Assembly (NCBI GenBank): GCA_937896295.1
Contig: CALBME010000016.1
Location: 1 to 28,183, forward strand
Source of the DNA: an uncultured Micavibrio sp.
GTDB lineage: Bacteria > Pseudomonadota > Alphaproteobacteria > Micavibrionales > UBA1664
DNA length: 28,183 bases
Reading direction: 5' to 3'
The notes under the pieces: generated by a model
The model's input: only the letters and a program-made list of their open reading frames with translations
What the model was told of the DNA's origin: nothing
The model's database searches: none
Shown here: positions 1 through 7,466 of the stretch, piece by piece
How positions within the stretch are numbered: the stretch's first letter is position 1
Layout of the letters: the number at the start of each line of letters is the position of its first letter
Program-made: the position numbers and the translations under genes

Positions 1-300
1 GATCTGGGCGGTCAAGATGAGGGAGATCATGCCCAGGGCAATGAGGCCGATCTCGCCGATGAGGATGATGAGCAGGATCACGATGACGAGCGACTCGATC
101 GGCGCCGCCCACAGCGCATGGATGGCGGTGGCGGCTTCGTAGACGCGCATGCAGTCGTTGGAGACCAGGTTGAGCACGATCTGCCCGAACCGCCCCGGAT
201 CCACCTGGGCGGGCAGCACGGCCGGCGCCTCGATCGCGCCGTGGGCCGATTCGACGCGCGCCCGGTCGCCATCGATCCGGGTATCCCGAGTGATGGCTCC
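1..300 (-). CDS. Fragment of ABCC/MRP-type ABC transporter membrane domain (partial, probably foreign)
   Basis: Reading the minus strand from about 300 down to 1 gives one open frame without stops that runs off the window edge. It contains the segment LVSNDCMRVYEAATAIHALW followed by APIESLVIVILLIILIG and a second hydrophobic stretch. This matches the layout of the first membrane domain of ABCC (MRP/CFTR-type) exporters, where a 'G.IVNLxSNDxxR' motif precedes a 'hxLWxAP' segment and a transmembrane helix. That family is mainly eukaryotic, and the similarity is from memory, not a search. The plus-strand frame over the same bases looks like an antisense shadow. Homology seems to stop around 285-300, where an unrelated bacterial frame begins, so I read this as a foreign piece joined in assembly or library construction. 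An alternative is a remnant of a bacterial ABC exporter. The orientation and the join are more certain than the source. Confidence 0.5.
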
Positions 301-2355
301 GACACCGGCACCACCTACGCCAAGGTGCGGGAAGAGGCGCGAATCGTGAACCAGGGCTACACCACGGCCCAGGTTGTCATCCACTGGAAGAAAAAGAACA
401 TCAAGGGCACCAAACGCTGGGACGAAACCTTCGGCCCCGGCCTTGGCGCCTACATCAAGTCGTGGAACGGCGTACCGGCCAACAACCTGATCGTCCTGAC
501 GCCGGAACAGACCGACATCCGCAACACCTCGTGCGAAAACGTCGCCTACCAGCTCGACGCCTACGGTGTGATGGTCGAAAAAGACGCCCTGCAGCAACAG
601 GCCTACGTCAAGAAAAACGACATGCAGGTCATTCGTGACCGCGAACAGAACGTCGCCAACGGCCTGATCGCCCAACGCGATTACTATAATGACATCTATG
701 CCCGTCAGGAGGAGGCACGCGCCTACTGGCAGGGTCAGGCCGACAGCAAGTATCAGGATGCGCTGAATAGTTGGAACAATGCCTATGCCATGCAGGTCCA
801 TAACGAAAACGCGCAATGGAGCTGCGGCGCCAGCCATAATGAATGGGTCGATACCAGTGGCGAAGTCTGGCAGGGTGACGGTACGTATACCTGGGTTTCG
901 TATTACTGGGGTGGTGGGGACTACTACTGGTATTATTACGACGATGGGAATGGCTATTGGGTTGAAAACGGTAGCTATGTCTGGGTAAGCAGTGGTTACA
1001 ACACCACCGTCTGCGACCGCTGGGATCCGCCGCAATATTATAGCCAGGGCGAAATCGATGCGGCCTACGCTGCCGGTAACGCGGCCTATTACGCAAGTGT
1101 CGACGCACAGAATAACGCCGACAACAGCTGGGATGCCGCCGTTCAGGCGGCCGCTCAGGCCGCCATCTGGCAACAGCAGATCGACGCGCACGCGCCGACC
1201 CTGAACACGGCCATCAACAACTATACGGATGCAAACAACAAATACGTGGTCGCATATGACAAGTACAAGGTGGCGAAGGAGAAGAACGACGCCTACCTGA
1301 CCGCGCGTCCGGGCGAGACGGAAGTCTACCTGACCTCGGAAGAGCTGAGCCTGCTCTCTGAATACCAGAGCCGCGTATGCACCAGCGCCTCCGGCACGCT
1401 CGACGAAGACTCGCAGTCGAACTACAAACAGGCCTGCGTCGGTTATTACGATAACCCGCAACCGTACTCGAAGGTGCAGTCGATCGGCCTGTTCTGCGAT
1501 GCGACGTTCAACCGCGACGGCGAGAACCTGTCGTTCAAGCTGAGCAGCAACGTCTTCAACAGCGACAACGTCCAGACCACGCTTCTGAATACCGAAGGCG
1601 TGCACCTGGCATGGCGTCCGGTTCTCGAAGGCAACCGTTTTGCCGGCGATGAGTCGACAACCCTGGTCACGCGCCAGCGCGGCTTTACCGATCCGCTGAT
1701 GTGCGCGCGCTCCGAATACCGCTACATCCAGTGGCCGGTGACGGAATATTACTGGCAGTGCGGCGGCAAAGGTGGCTGCCGTCAGGCCCAGCGTTCCAGC
1801 TCGTGCACGATCATTGAATCGACGGCACGCGAATGGAGCGGCCTGAGCTACGAAACCGGCACATGGTCGCGCCCGGAAACGGTCTGCATCACGCCGTGGG
1901 GCACCTACGGCAGCTGCAACCAGTTGCCGAGCCCGTACCCGACCTGGAGCTCCGGCTGCACCCTGCCGGTCTCAAGCCCGGTGGCCGCGCCGCCGCCGCC
2001 GGCTGCGGCGACCGCACCGGCCTGCCTGCAGGCCATTGCCTCGACGACGACGGGAGGTACCGGCGTGGTACGCCTGGAACTGGTCGACAACGCGACCAGG
2101 ACCTACCAGCCGACCCAGCTGGAGTTCACGCAAGGCGCACGCGACCGCTTCTATGGCGCGACGGTTTCCAACGACCGTCCGTCCCGGACCACGGGCTTCC
2201 CCTTCGAGGCTAGTGGCGGCACCGCCAACAGCGTCAACGAAGGCGAGGGCTACCGTGTCTGCCCGCAGACATCCGGCAACTGTATCCTCACCAATACATG
2301 TGGTGGTACGGAAGATCAGGCCGAAGTCTGGGGGCCGAACGTATTCCAGAACTAA
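292..2355 (+). CDS. Cys/Tyr/Trp-rich protein of unknown function, 5'-truncated
   Basis: I do not recognise this protein. The frame is open upstream of 292, but those codons look like the antisense of another gene, so the true N-terminus, including any signal peptide, is missing. About 687 residues remain. Visible parts, in order: a polar N-terminal region; a Gln/Ala-rich, probably helical segment (about 580-770); a remarkable Tyr/Trp/Gly stretch (about 860-1000) with clusters such as YYWGGGDYYWYYYDDGNGYW; a second Ala/Gln helical segment (about 1060-1300); a cysteine-rich domain (about 1375-1960); a Pro/Ala linker (1975-2020); and a C-terminal domain rich in Thr and Gly. I count 17 cysteines, which suggests a disulfide-bonded protein outside the cytoplasm. 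The next gene downstream is a DsbA-like oxidoreductase, though a terminator separates them. It could be a surface or pilus-associated protein; that is inference only. Confidence 0.7.
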   Translation, partial: DGSDTGTTYAKVREEARIVNQGYTTAQVVIHWKKKNIKGTKRWDETFGPGLGAYIKSWNGVPANNLIVLTPEQTDIRNTSCENVAYQLDAYGVMVEKDALQQQAYVKKNDMQVIRDREQNVANGLIAQRDYYNDIYARQEEARAYWQGQADSKYQDALNSWNNAYAMQVHNENAQWSCGASHNEWVDTSGEVWQGDGTYTWVSYYWGGGDYYWYYYDDGNGYWVENGSYVWVSSGYNTTVCDRWDPPQYYSQGEIDAAYAAGNAAYYASVDAQNNADNSWDAAVQAAAQAAIWQQQIDAHAPTLNTAINNYTDANNKYVVAYDKYKVAKEKNDAYLTARPGETEVYLTSEELSLLSEYQSRVCTSASGTLDEDSQSNYKQACVGYYDNPQPYSKVQSIGLFCDATFNRDGENLSFKLSSNVFNSDNVQTTLLNTEGVHLAWRPVLEGNRFAGDESTTLVTRQRGFTDPLMCARSEYRYIQWPVTEYYWQCGGKGGCRQAQRSSSCTIIESTAREWSGLSYETGTWSRPETVCITPWGTYGSCNQLPSPYPTWSSGCTLPVSSPVAAPPPPAAATAPACLQAIASTTTGGTGVVRLELVDNATRTYQPTQLEFTQGARDRFYGATVSNDRPSRTTGFPFEASGGTANSVNEGEGYRVCPQTSGNCILTNTCGGTEDQAEVWGPNVFQN

Positions 2356-2388
2356 TCCGGGCGTCTTTGCCACGGCATAAACGAACTT

Positions 2389-2417
2389 AAAAGGCCGGCC
2401 TTGAGCCGGCCTTTTTT
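2389..2417 (+). terminator. Rho-independent terminator after the Cys-rich protein gene
   Basis: A perfect 7-bp GC stem (2393-2399 with 2405-2411) has a 5-nt loop and is flanked by AAAA before and TTTTTT after (2412-2417). It lies 34 nt after the stop codon at 2355. Confidence 0.9.
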
Positions 2418-2429
2418 CCCCCTTATAAT
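2401..2429 (+). promoter_or_regulatory. Promoter of the DsbA-like gene, overlapping the upstream terminator
   Basis: TTGAGC (2401-2406), a 17-nt spacer and a perfect TATAAT (2424-2429) lie 28 nt before the start codon. The -35 element lies inside the loop and 3' stem of the preceding terminator hairpin. The predicted start of transcription is near 2436, followed by GGAGA at 2446-2450. Confidence 0.65.
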
Positions 2430-2457
2430 TAAGATCTATCTGATTGGAGATCCCGAT

Positions 2458-3198
2458 ATGCGTCGCCTTCTGCTTGCCACTGCGTTTCTTGCCCCGTTCG
2501 CGTTTCAGCCCGCCCGCGCCGAGGAATTCACCAAAGCCCAGATTGAGGAGATCGTCCGCCAGTACATCGCCGACCATCCGCAGGAACTGGTCGACTCGGT
2601 TCAGCGTCTGCAGGACCAGAAGGTCAAGGCCGAGGACGCGGCGTCCGTCAAAATCATCAACGACAACCGCAACTGGCTTGAGAAGAACAAGAACCACGCC
2701 GAAGCCGGCAATCCCAAGGGCGATGTCACCATTGTCGAATTTTTCGACTATAACTGCGGCTACTGCAAACAGGCGCTGGGCGATCTGATGACCCTGCTGG
2801 ACAAGGACAAGAACGTCCGCCTGGTCTTCGTGGAAATTCCGATCCTGGGCGATTCCTCCATTCTGGCCGCGCAATGGGCGCTGGCTGCCAAGGCGCAGGA
2901 CGGTAACTATCTCGCCTATCACACCGCGCTGATGAAAAACCGTGGACCCCTGAACGACGAAACGCTCAAAAACCACGCCAAGGCGGCGGGGCTTGATATC
3001 GCGCGTCTGGAAAAAGACCGCACCGATCCCAAGATCAACGATATCATTTCTGAAAACCTGAACATGGCACGCGCTGTCGGCATTCAGGGTACGCCCGCCT
3101 TCATCATCGGCGACCAGGTGATCCGCGGCTATGTCGGCATCGAGGGGTTGACCGAGGCGGTCGCCAACGCCCGCAAGGCTAAGGCTGAAAAGAAATAA
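2458..3198 (+). CDS. DsbA-family periplasmic thiol:disulfide oxidoreductase
   Basis: A 246-residue secreted protein of the DsbA / Com1-like thioredoxin group, which makes or rearranges disulfide bonds in exported proteins. Residues 1-21 are a Sec signal peptide ending ARA. Residues 23-75 form a charged helical N-terminal region, as in Com1/ScsC-type proteins, where it may drive oligomerisation. The thioredoxin fold follows, with the active site FDYNCGYCK (C100 and C103) and the cis-proline motif GTPAF at 211-215. The start at 2458 is chosen because GGAGA at 2446-2450 lies 7 nt upstream and the signal peptide follows directly; an in-frame extension further upstream would run into the terminator. 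It has its own promoter. Whether it acts as oxidase or isomerase cannot be told from the sequence, and no DsbB or DsbD partner is visible nearby. Confidence 0.9.
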   Translation: MRRLLLATAFLAPFAFQPARAEEFTKAQIEEIVRQYIADHPQELVDSVQRLQDQKVKAEDAASVKIINDNRNWLEKNKNHAEAGNPKGDVTIVEFFDYNCGYCKQALGDLMTLLDKDKNVRLVFVEIPILGDSSILAAQWALAAKAQDGNYLAYHTALMKNRGPLNDETLKNHAKAAGLDIARLEKDRTDPKINDIISENLNMARAVGIQGTPAFIIGDQVIRGYVGIEGLTEAVANARKAKAEKK

Positions 3199-3218
3199 GC
3201 GTTACGCTTTGCGTCCAT

Positions 3219-3250
3219 AAAAAAACCCGGCCTCTTCAGCCGGGTTTTTT
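3219..3250. terminator. Bidirectional terminator between dsbA-like and M48 genes
   Basis: The stem pairs 3225-3231 with 3239-3245 (ACCCGGC/GCCGGGT) around a 7-nt loop, with an A run before and a T run after. It can serve both convergent genes. The stop codon of the M48 gene (3249-3251) overlaps its edge. Confidence 0.88.
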
Positions 3251-4610
3251 ACTTGTCATTTTTATCGCCGTCTTTCTTCGGCTGGCTGTCCAGCCACGCC
3301 TTCAGGTCCTGCGCCCCGCGCCAGTCTTTCGATCCCTGCGGCAGGCCCGCCATGGCGCCGTCCAGAAGGCGCTGCGCCTCCTTGTTGCGGCCCTGCAGCG
3401 CCGCCTGTTCGGCCAGATGATACTGCGCGCGCGCCTCCTGTCCGGTGCGGCCGTAAATCGTGGCGTACAGGCGCTGTATGCCGCTGGCGCGCGGTTCCTT
3501 GGCGTAAGCCTGGTCCAGGTTTTTCTCGGCCTCGTCATACAGCGCGGACGTGTTGCTGCCTTGCGCCATTTCCACCAGCACCTGTGCAAGGTCGATACGG
3601 ATCAGCGCGGCATCGGGTTTGATGGCAATCGCCTTGCGATAAGCCGCCGCCGCTTCGTTCAACTGGCCAAAATCGCGCAGCATCTGTCCATGGATTTCAT
3701 GAAAATACGGGTTTTGCGGTTCGCGGGCGATCAGCTGTTCGGCATAGCGCAGCGCGTCATCCTTCTTGCTCTGGCGATAGGCGGCGATCGCCTTGGCATA
3801 CAGAGCCACCGTACTGGTGTCCTTGTCGCCATAAACCCATGCAACGCGCTGCGGACTGGTGAACGCCAAAAGCTTGGCCTTGATGCGTTTGTACGACTCA
3901 TCCCACGCAGGTGGATACGCTTTGCCCTTATACGGCGATTTTTCCGCGCCGGCCTCCATCGCACTCAGACGGTCGGCTGTCAGCGGGTGGGTCTGCAGAT
4001 ACGCGCCCTGCTGGCTTTGCGGCATGTATTCCTGGCTTTTCAGCGTTTCCAGCAGGCTGACCATGCCGTCAGGGCTGTATCCTGCGCTTTGCAGAAACCG
4101 TAAACCCGCCTGATCGGCGCTCGATTCCTGCACGCGGCTATGCGCCAGGAATCCGGCAATGCCCATGCCCTGGCTGCCCGCGATGATGCCGCCTGCCGCA
4201 TCGCCGCCGCCTGCCGCACCCACAACAACGCCCAGCAGCGTGCCCAGCATGGCCTCATACGATGCACGCTCCATCGCCTGCCGACCGCGGATCAGGTGGC
4301 CGCCCGCAATGTGGCCGGTTTCGTGTGCCATCACGCCCAGCAATTCGCCGGGGTTCTTGGTCTGCTCCAGCATGCCGGTATAAAGAAAAATGTTCGATCC
4401 GCCCGCGACGAAGGCGTTGAAATCGGGCGACTGCACCAGAATCAGTTTGACGGCATCGGGGTTCAGCCCCGCAGCCTGCCAGATCGGCACCATCCACCCG
4501 CGCAGGATCGTCTCAATCTCGGTATCGCGGATGATGACCATACCGCTTTGGGCGCGCGCCTGCGGGATCAGGGCGCAAAGAAAAAACACGATCAGGAAAA
4601 GAACACGCAT
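3249..4610 (-). CDS. M48-family periplasmic metalloprotease with C-terminal TPR repeats (BepA/YfgC-like)
   Basis: A 453-residue exported zinc protease. Residues 1-20 are a signal peptide (ending ARA). The M48 catalytic domain carries the zinc motif HETGH at 96-100, and the third ligand is probably E162 in QESSAD. A Gly/Ala-rich hydrophobic segment (about 121-157) lies between them. From about residue 240 the sequence is helical and contains TPR-like units, for example around 'EPQNPYFHEIHGQMLRDFGQ' and the next repeat. This is the architecture of BepA (YfgC), which in E. coli assists assembly and quality control of outer-membrane proteins such as LptD. Assignment to BepA itself rather than another M48-TPR paralogue is inference. 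No strong Shine-Dalgarno precedes the ATG; CATATT lies 6 nt upstream, so leaderless translation is possible. The gene is divergent from the EVE-domain gene. Confidence 0.88.
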   Translation of the reverse strand: MRVLFLIVFFLCALIPQARAQSGMVIIRDTEIETILRGWMVPIWQAAGLNPDAVKLILVQSPDFNAFVAGGSNIFLYTGMLEQTKNPGELLGVMAHETGHIAGGHLIRGRQAMERASYEAMLGTLLGVVVGAAGGGDAAGGIIAGSQGMGIAGFLAHSRVQESSADQAGLRFLQSAGYSPDGMVSLLETLKSQEYMPQSQQGAYLQTHPLTADRLSAMEAGAEKSPYKGKAYPPAWDESYKRIKAKLLAFTSPQRVAWVYGDKDTSTVALYAKAIAAYRQSKKDDALRYAEQLIAREPQNPYFHEIHGQMLRDFGQLNEAAAAYRKAIAIKPDAALIRIDLAQVLVEMAQGSNTSALYDEAEKNLDQAYAKEPRASGIQRLYATIYGRTGQEARAQYHLAEQAALQGRNKEAQRLLDGAMAGLPQGSKDWRGAQDLKAWLDSQPKKDGDKNDK

Positions 4611-4686
4611 CCCATGAATATGCGCATGCTGCAGAGCAAAGAAAAGGTGGTATGTAAAATATTGAAAATAAAGGTCTATTTAGGTC

Positions 4687-4716
4687 ATGACCCTGCGGAC
4701 GCTTTCACGGTAAAAT
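4687..4716 (+). promoter_or_regulatory. Candidate promoter placing transcription start at the EVE gene ATG
   Basis: TAAAAT (4711-4716) ends 6 nt before the ATG at 4723, with a weak -35 (ATGACC, 4687-4692) 18 nt upstream. The only purine-rich sequence near the start, GAAAGG, touches the ATG and is too close to act as a ribosome binding site. This arrangement fits a leaderless mRNA. Confidence 0.4.
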
Positions 4717-4722
4717 GAAAGG

Positions 4723-5130
4723 ATGAAATACTTTCTCGTCAAATCCGAACCCGATGTCTGGTCGTTTGATCAGCACATGAAAAAAGGCACGCAAGGCTGG
4801 GACGGCGTGCGCAATCACGCCGCCGCCGGTCACTTGCGTGCGATGAAAAAAGGCGACCGCGCCTTTTTTTATCATTCCAATATCGGCAAGGAAATCGTCG
4901 GCATCGTCGAGGTGACGAAGGAATCCTATCCCGACCCGACGGATGAAACCGGCAAATTCGTGATGGTCGATTTCAAAGCGATTGGCCGTTTAAAAAAACC
5001 GGTAACACTGGCAGCGGTGAAGGCTGACCCGAAACTGAAGGACATGGCGCTGCTGAAATATTCGCGCCTCTCGGTCCAACCGGTGACGAAAACGGAATGG
5101 GATTACATCTGCAAACTGGGGGGCATCTGA
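4723..5130 (+). CDS. EVE-domain protein (thymocyte nuclear protein 1-like)
   Basis: A 135-residue protein that consists of one EVE domain, the PUA-like fold found alone in many proteobacteria and in human THYN1. Typical features are the start MKYFLVKSEPDVWSFDQ, the WDGVRNHAA motif near residues 26-34 and the KKGDRAFFYHS segment near 42-52. EVE domains are thought to bind modified bases in nucleic acids. The length is normal for stand-alone members. The start is the only ATG that gives the conserved N-terminus; it has no properly spaced Shine-Dalgarno. Its stop codon overlaps the acs start (TGATG), so the two genes should be translationally coupled. The stand-alone bacterial protein's physiological role is unsettled. 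Confidence 0.9.
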   Translation: MKYFLVKSEPDVWSFDQHMKKGTQGWDGVRNHAAAGHLRAMKKGDRAFFYHSNIGKEIVGIVEVTKESYPDPTDETGKFVMVDFKAIGRLKKPVTLAAVKADPKLKDMALLKYSRLSVQPVTKTEWDYICKLGGI

Positions 5131-6953
5131 TGACGTCAGCGGACTGGGGCGCAATCGGCAAACGCATCGACTGGATCGAGCCGTACACAAAGGTGCAGAA
5201 CACGCGCTTTGCGCCGGATGTCAGTATCAAATGGTACGAAGATGGCATGCTCAACGCCTCGGCCAATTGTATCGACCGTCATGACCCTACAAAAACCGCC
5301 ATCATCTGGGAAGGCGATAACCCTAATGAATCCCGCACCATCACGTACGGCGAACTGAAAATCGAAGTCTGCAAACTCGCAAACACCTTGAAATCTTTGG
5401 GCGTCAAAAAGGGGGATGTCGTCACTGTCTATATGCCCATGGTGCCGGAGGCAGCCTACGCCATGCTGGCCTGCGCCCGTATCGGCGCAGTGCACTCGGT
5501 CGTCTTTGGCGGTTTTTCGGCGGAATCGCTGGCCAGCCGCATCGACGACTGTGAAAGTCGTTTCATCATCACGGCCGATGAATCCTATCGCGGCGGTAAA
5601 ACCACACCGCTGAAAAAAAATGTCGATGCCGCGCTCGAACAATGCGCTGGCGTTCAGAAGGTGCTGGTCTTACGGCGCACCGGCGGCGCGGTCGCCATGA
5701 AGGATGGGCGCGATCTGTGGTGGCATGATGTCGTCCCCAGCCAGTTGCCCGACTGTGCGCCCGCGCCCATGAACGCGGAAGACCCGCTGTTCATCCTCTA
5801 CACCTCCGGCTCCACCGGTAAGCCCAAGGGCGTTCTGCACACCACCGGCGGTTATCTGGTTTATGCCGCCTATACGCACGAAACATCGTTTGGGGTGCGC
5901 CCCGGCGATGTGTACTGGTGCACCGCCGATATCGGCTGGGTGACGGGGCATTCCTATATCGTCTATGGCCCATTGGCGAATGGCAGCACCACCCTGATGT
6001 TTGAAGGTGTGCCAAGCTATCCCGACTGGGGCCGGTTCTGGGCCGTGGTCGACAAGCACAAGGTGAACATCTTTTATACCGCCCCCACCGCCGTGCGCTC
6101 CCTGCTCAAGGAAGGCGACGAATGGGTGAAAAAATACAGCCGCAAATCCCTGCGCATTCTGGGTTCGGTGGGCGAACCCATCAATTCTGAAGCGTGGAAA
6201 TGGTATCACGACGTCATTGGTGACGGCCGCTGCCCGGTCATCGATACATACTGGCAGACTGAAACCGGCGGTCACATCATCACGCCCCTGCCGGGTATGA
6301 CGCTCAAGCCCGGTTCGGCCATGAAGCCCTTTCCGGGCATCAGTGCCGCCATCGTCGACAATGACGGCAAAATCCTCGAAGGCGCGTGCGAAGGCGCGCT
6401 TGTGATGACCGATTCATGGCCGGGCCAGATGCGCACCGTCTACCGCGATCATGACAGGTTCGAAAAAACTTACTTCAGCACGTTCAAGGGCATGTATTTC
6501 ACCGGCGACGGCGCCCGCCGCGATGCCGATGGCGATTACTGGATCACAGGCCGTGTGGACGACGTCATCAATGTTTCCGGCCACCGGTTTGGCACCGCTG
6601 AAATTGAATCCGCCATCAACCGCCATACGGCGGTGGCGGAATCCGCCGTGGTGGGTTTCCCGCACGACCTGAAGGGGCAGGGGATTTACGCCTATGTCAT
6701 CCTGAAAGAAGGGTTTGCGGGCGATGATGCGATGGCAAAGGAAATCAACGCGGCTGTGCGCCAGATCATCGGCCCCATCGCCAGCCTTGATCATGTGCAC
6801 TGGACGCAGGGTCTGCCCAAGACGCGCTCCGGTAAAATCATGCGCCGCATCCTGCGCAAGGTCGCCGCTGGTGAAATCGATACGCTGGGCGATACATCGA
6901 CCCTGGCCGATCCAACCATCGTCGACGCGCTGGTGAAAACGCGTAAAGTTTAA
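5130..6953 (+). CDS. acs: Acetyl-CoA synthetase (AMP-forming)
   Basis: Converts acetate, ATP and CoA to acetyl-CoA via acetyl-AMP. It is a 607-residue ANL-superfamily enzyme with the P-loop-like motif YTSGSTGKPKG at 224-234, the acetate-pocket segment DTYWQTETGG that keeps the tryptophan typical of acetate-specific enzymes, and the C-terminal motif TRSGKIMRR with the catalytic, usually acetylatable lysine at K569. It is about 40 residues shorter than the usual 650, mainly at the N-terminus. The start at 5130 was chosen because it overlaps the EVE stop codon by one base and has a G-rich ribosome binding site (about 5117-5122) at proper spacing. The 3' end overlaps the convergent gene at 6950-7372 by 4 nt, with no hairpin terminator visible between them. 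Propionyl-CoA synthetase is a less likely alternative. Confidence 0.93.
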   Translation: MTSADWGAIGKRIDWIEPYTKVQNTRFAPDVSIKWYEDGMLNASANCIDRHDPTKTAIIWEGDNPNESRTITYGELKIEVCKLANTLKSLGVKKGDVVTVYMPMVPEAAYAMLACARIGAVHSVVFGGFSAESLASRIDDCESRFIITADESYRGGKTTPLKKNVDAALEQCAGVQKVLVLRRTGGAVAMKDGRDLWWHDVVPSQLPDCAPAPMNAEDPLFILYTSGSTGKPKGVLHTTGGYLVYAAYTHETSFGVRPGDVYWCTADIGWVTGHSYIVYGPLANGSTTLMFEGVPSYPDWGRFWAVVDKHKVNIFYTAPTAVRSLLKEGDEWVKKYSRKSLRILGSVGEPINSEAWKWYHDVIGDGRCPVIDTYWQTETGGHIITPLPGMTLKPGSAMKPFPGISAAIVDNDGKILEGACEGALVMTDSWPGQMRTVYRDHDRFEKTYFSTFKGMYFTGDGARRDADGDYWITGRVDDVINVSGHRFGTAEIESAINRHTAVAESAVVGFPHDLKGQGIYAYVILKEGFAGDDAMAKEINAAVRQIIGPIASLDHVHWTQGLPKTRSGKIMRRILRKVAAGEIDTLGDTSTLADPTIVDALVKTRKV

Positions 6954-7372
6954 AAACTATAATCGAAACGCACGGGGGCGCCCGATGCCTGCCCGCGCCC
7001 CATCGGGAAATTCGCGTATTCGCGGTATCCGCGTTGCGCGTCGAAATGACGGTTGTCGCCCTTTACCGAACGCTCGAACGATTCCGGGCGATGCGTGATC
7101 GACATGTCGGCAGATGCGAAGATGCCTGAAACGCTGGCGCGGATCTGCGCGAACAGGTGTTCGCGGCGGCCCTGCAGCTCAAGATGCGGATTGCCCTCGA
7201 CCAGCACGCGCACGCGTCCGCGTGTGAGACCATTGATACCGCGCTGTCCCGTCGGCTGGAACACGATGCTGACGACCTTGGCGTCTTTCGCGCAAGTTTC
7301 GAACCGGCTGCGAAGGGCATCCACCTGTTCGTTGTTAAGATCGAATTTCTTGTACGTGGAATGCGTGCCCAT
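6950..7372 (-). CDS. Hypothetical protein, 140 residues
   Basis: I do not recognise this protein. It is soluble, basic and without signal peptide or membrane segments. The N-terminus MGTHSTYKKFDLNNEQVDAL is followed by an alpha/beta-looking core (VVSIVFQP, GRVRVLVEG, HLELQGRREHLFAQIRASVSG), which has a superficial resemblance to small ribosome-associated or dimeric beta-alpha proteins. The C-terminal third (HFDAQRGYREYANFPMGRGQ) appears disordered. The start at 7372 is supported by AAGGA 6 nt upstream; an in-frame extension further upstream would pass through the yidC terminator region and is unlikely. It has its own candidate promoter and converges on acs, overlapping it by 4 nt. Confidence 0.75.
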   Translation of the reverse strand: MGTHSTYKKFDLNNEQVDALRSRFETCAKDAKVVSIVFQPTGQRGINGLTRGRVRVLVEGNPHLELQGRREHLFAQIRASVSGIFASADMSITHRPESFERSVKGDNRHFDAQRGYREYANFPMGRGQASGAPVRFDYSF

Positions 7373-7396
7373 TTTAGTCCTTTTGTTGTACCGACT

Positions 7397-7425
7397 GCTT
7401 AAGGGCCCGGGCGCATCCCTGTCAA
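7397..7425 (-). promoter_or_regulatory. Candidate promoter for the 140-residue hypothetical gene
   Basis: On the minus strand a perfect TTGACA (7425-7420) is followed after 17 nt by a weak -10 (TTAAGC, 7402-7397). The start codon is 25 nt further on. The -35 match is strong and the -10 is poor. Confidence 0.4.
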
Positions 7426-7437
7426 ATTTTAGCTGAT

Positions 7438-7465
7438 AAAAAAGCCCGCGTTTCGCGGGCTTTTT
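7438..7465 (-). terminator. Terminator of the rpmH-rnpA-yidD-yidC operon
   Basis: A perfect 7-bp stem (GCCCGCG 7444-7450 with CGCGGGC 7454-7460) with a 3-nt loop has A's on the plus-strand left side, giving a U tract for minus-strand transcripts. It lies just after the yidC stop codon. Confidence 0.9.
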
Positions 7466-7466
7466 C

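Noticed and set aside
160..180. 'DPGRFGQIVLNLVSND' as a histidine-kinase N box
   Set aside because: It resembles the D..RL.Q.L.NL..NA motif, but the following residues (LWAAP, membrane helices) fit an ABCC membrane domain and no G boxes follow.
118..291. Plus-strand N-terminal extension of the Cys-rich protein (MDGGGG...)
   Set aside because: Its composition is that of an antisense shadow of the ABCC-like minus-strand frame, and it has no ribosome binding site, so it is probably not part of the protein.
1972..2976. Long minus-strand open frame of 334 codons
   Set aside because: It spans a terminator and lies opposite two strongly supported plus-strand genes; the composition is that of a shadow frame.
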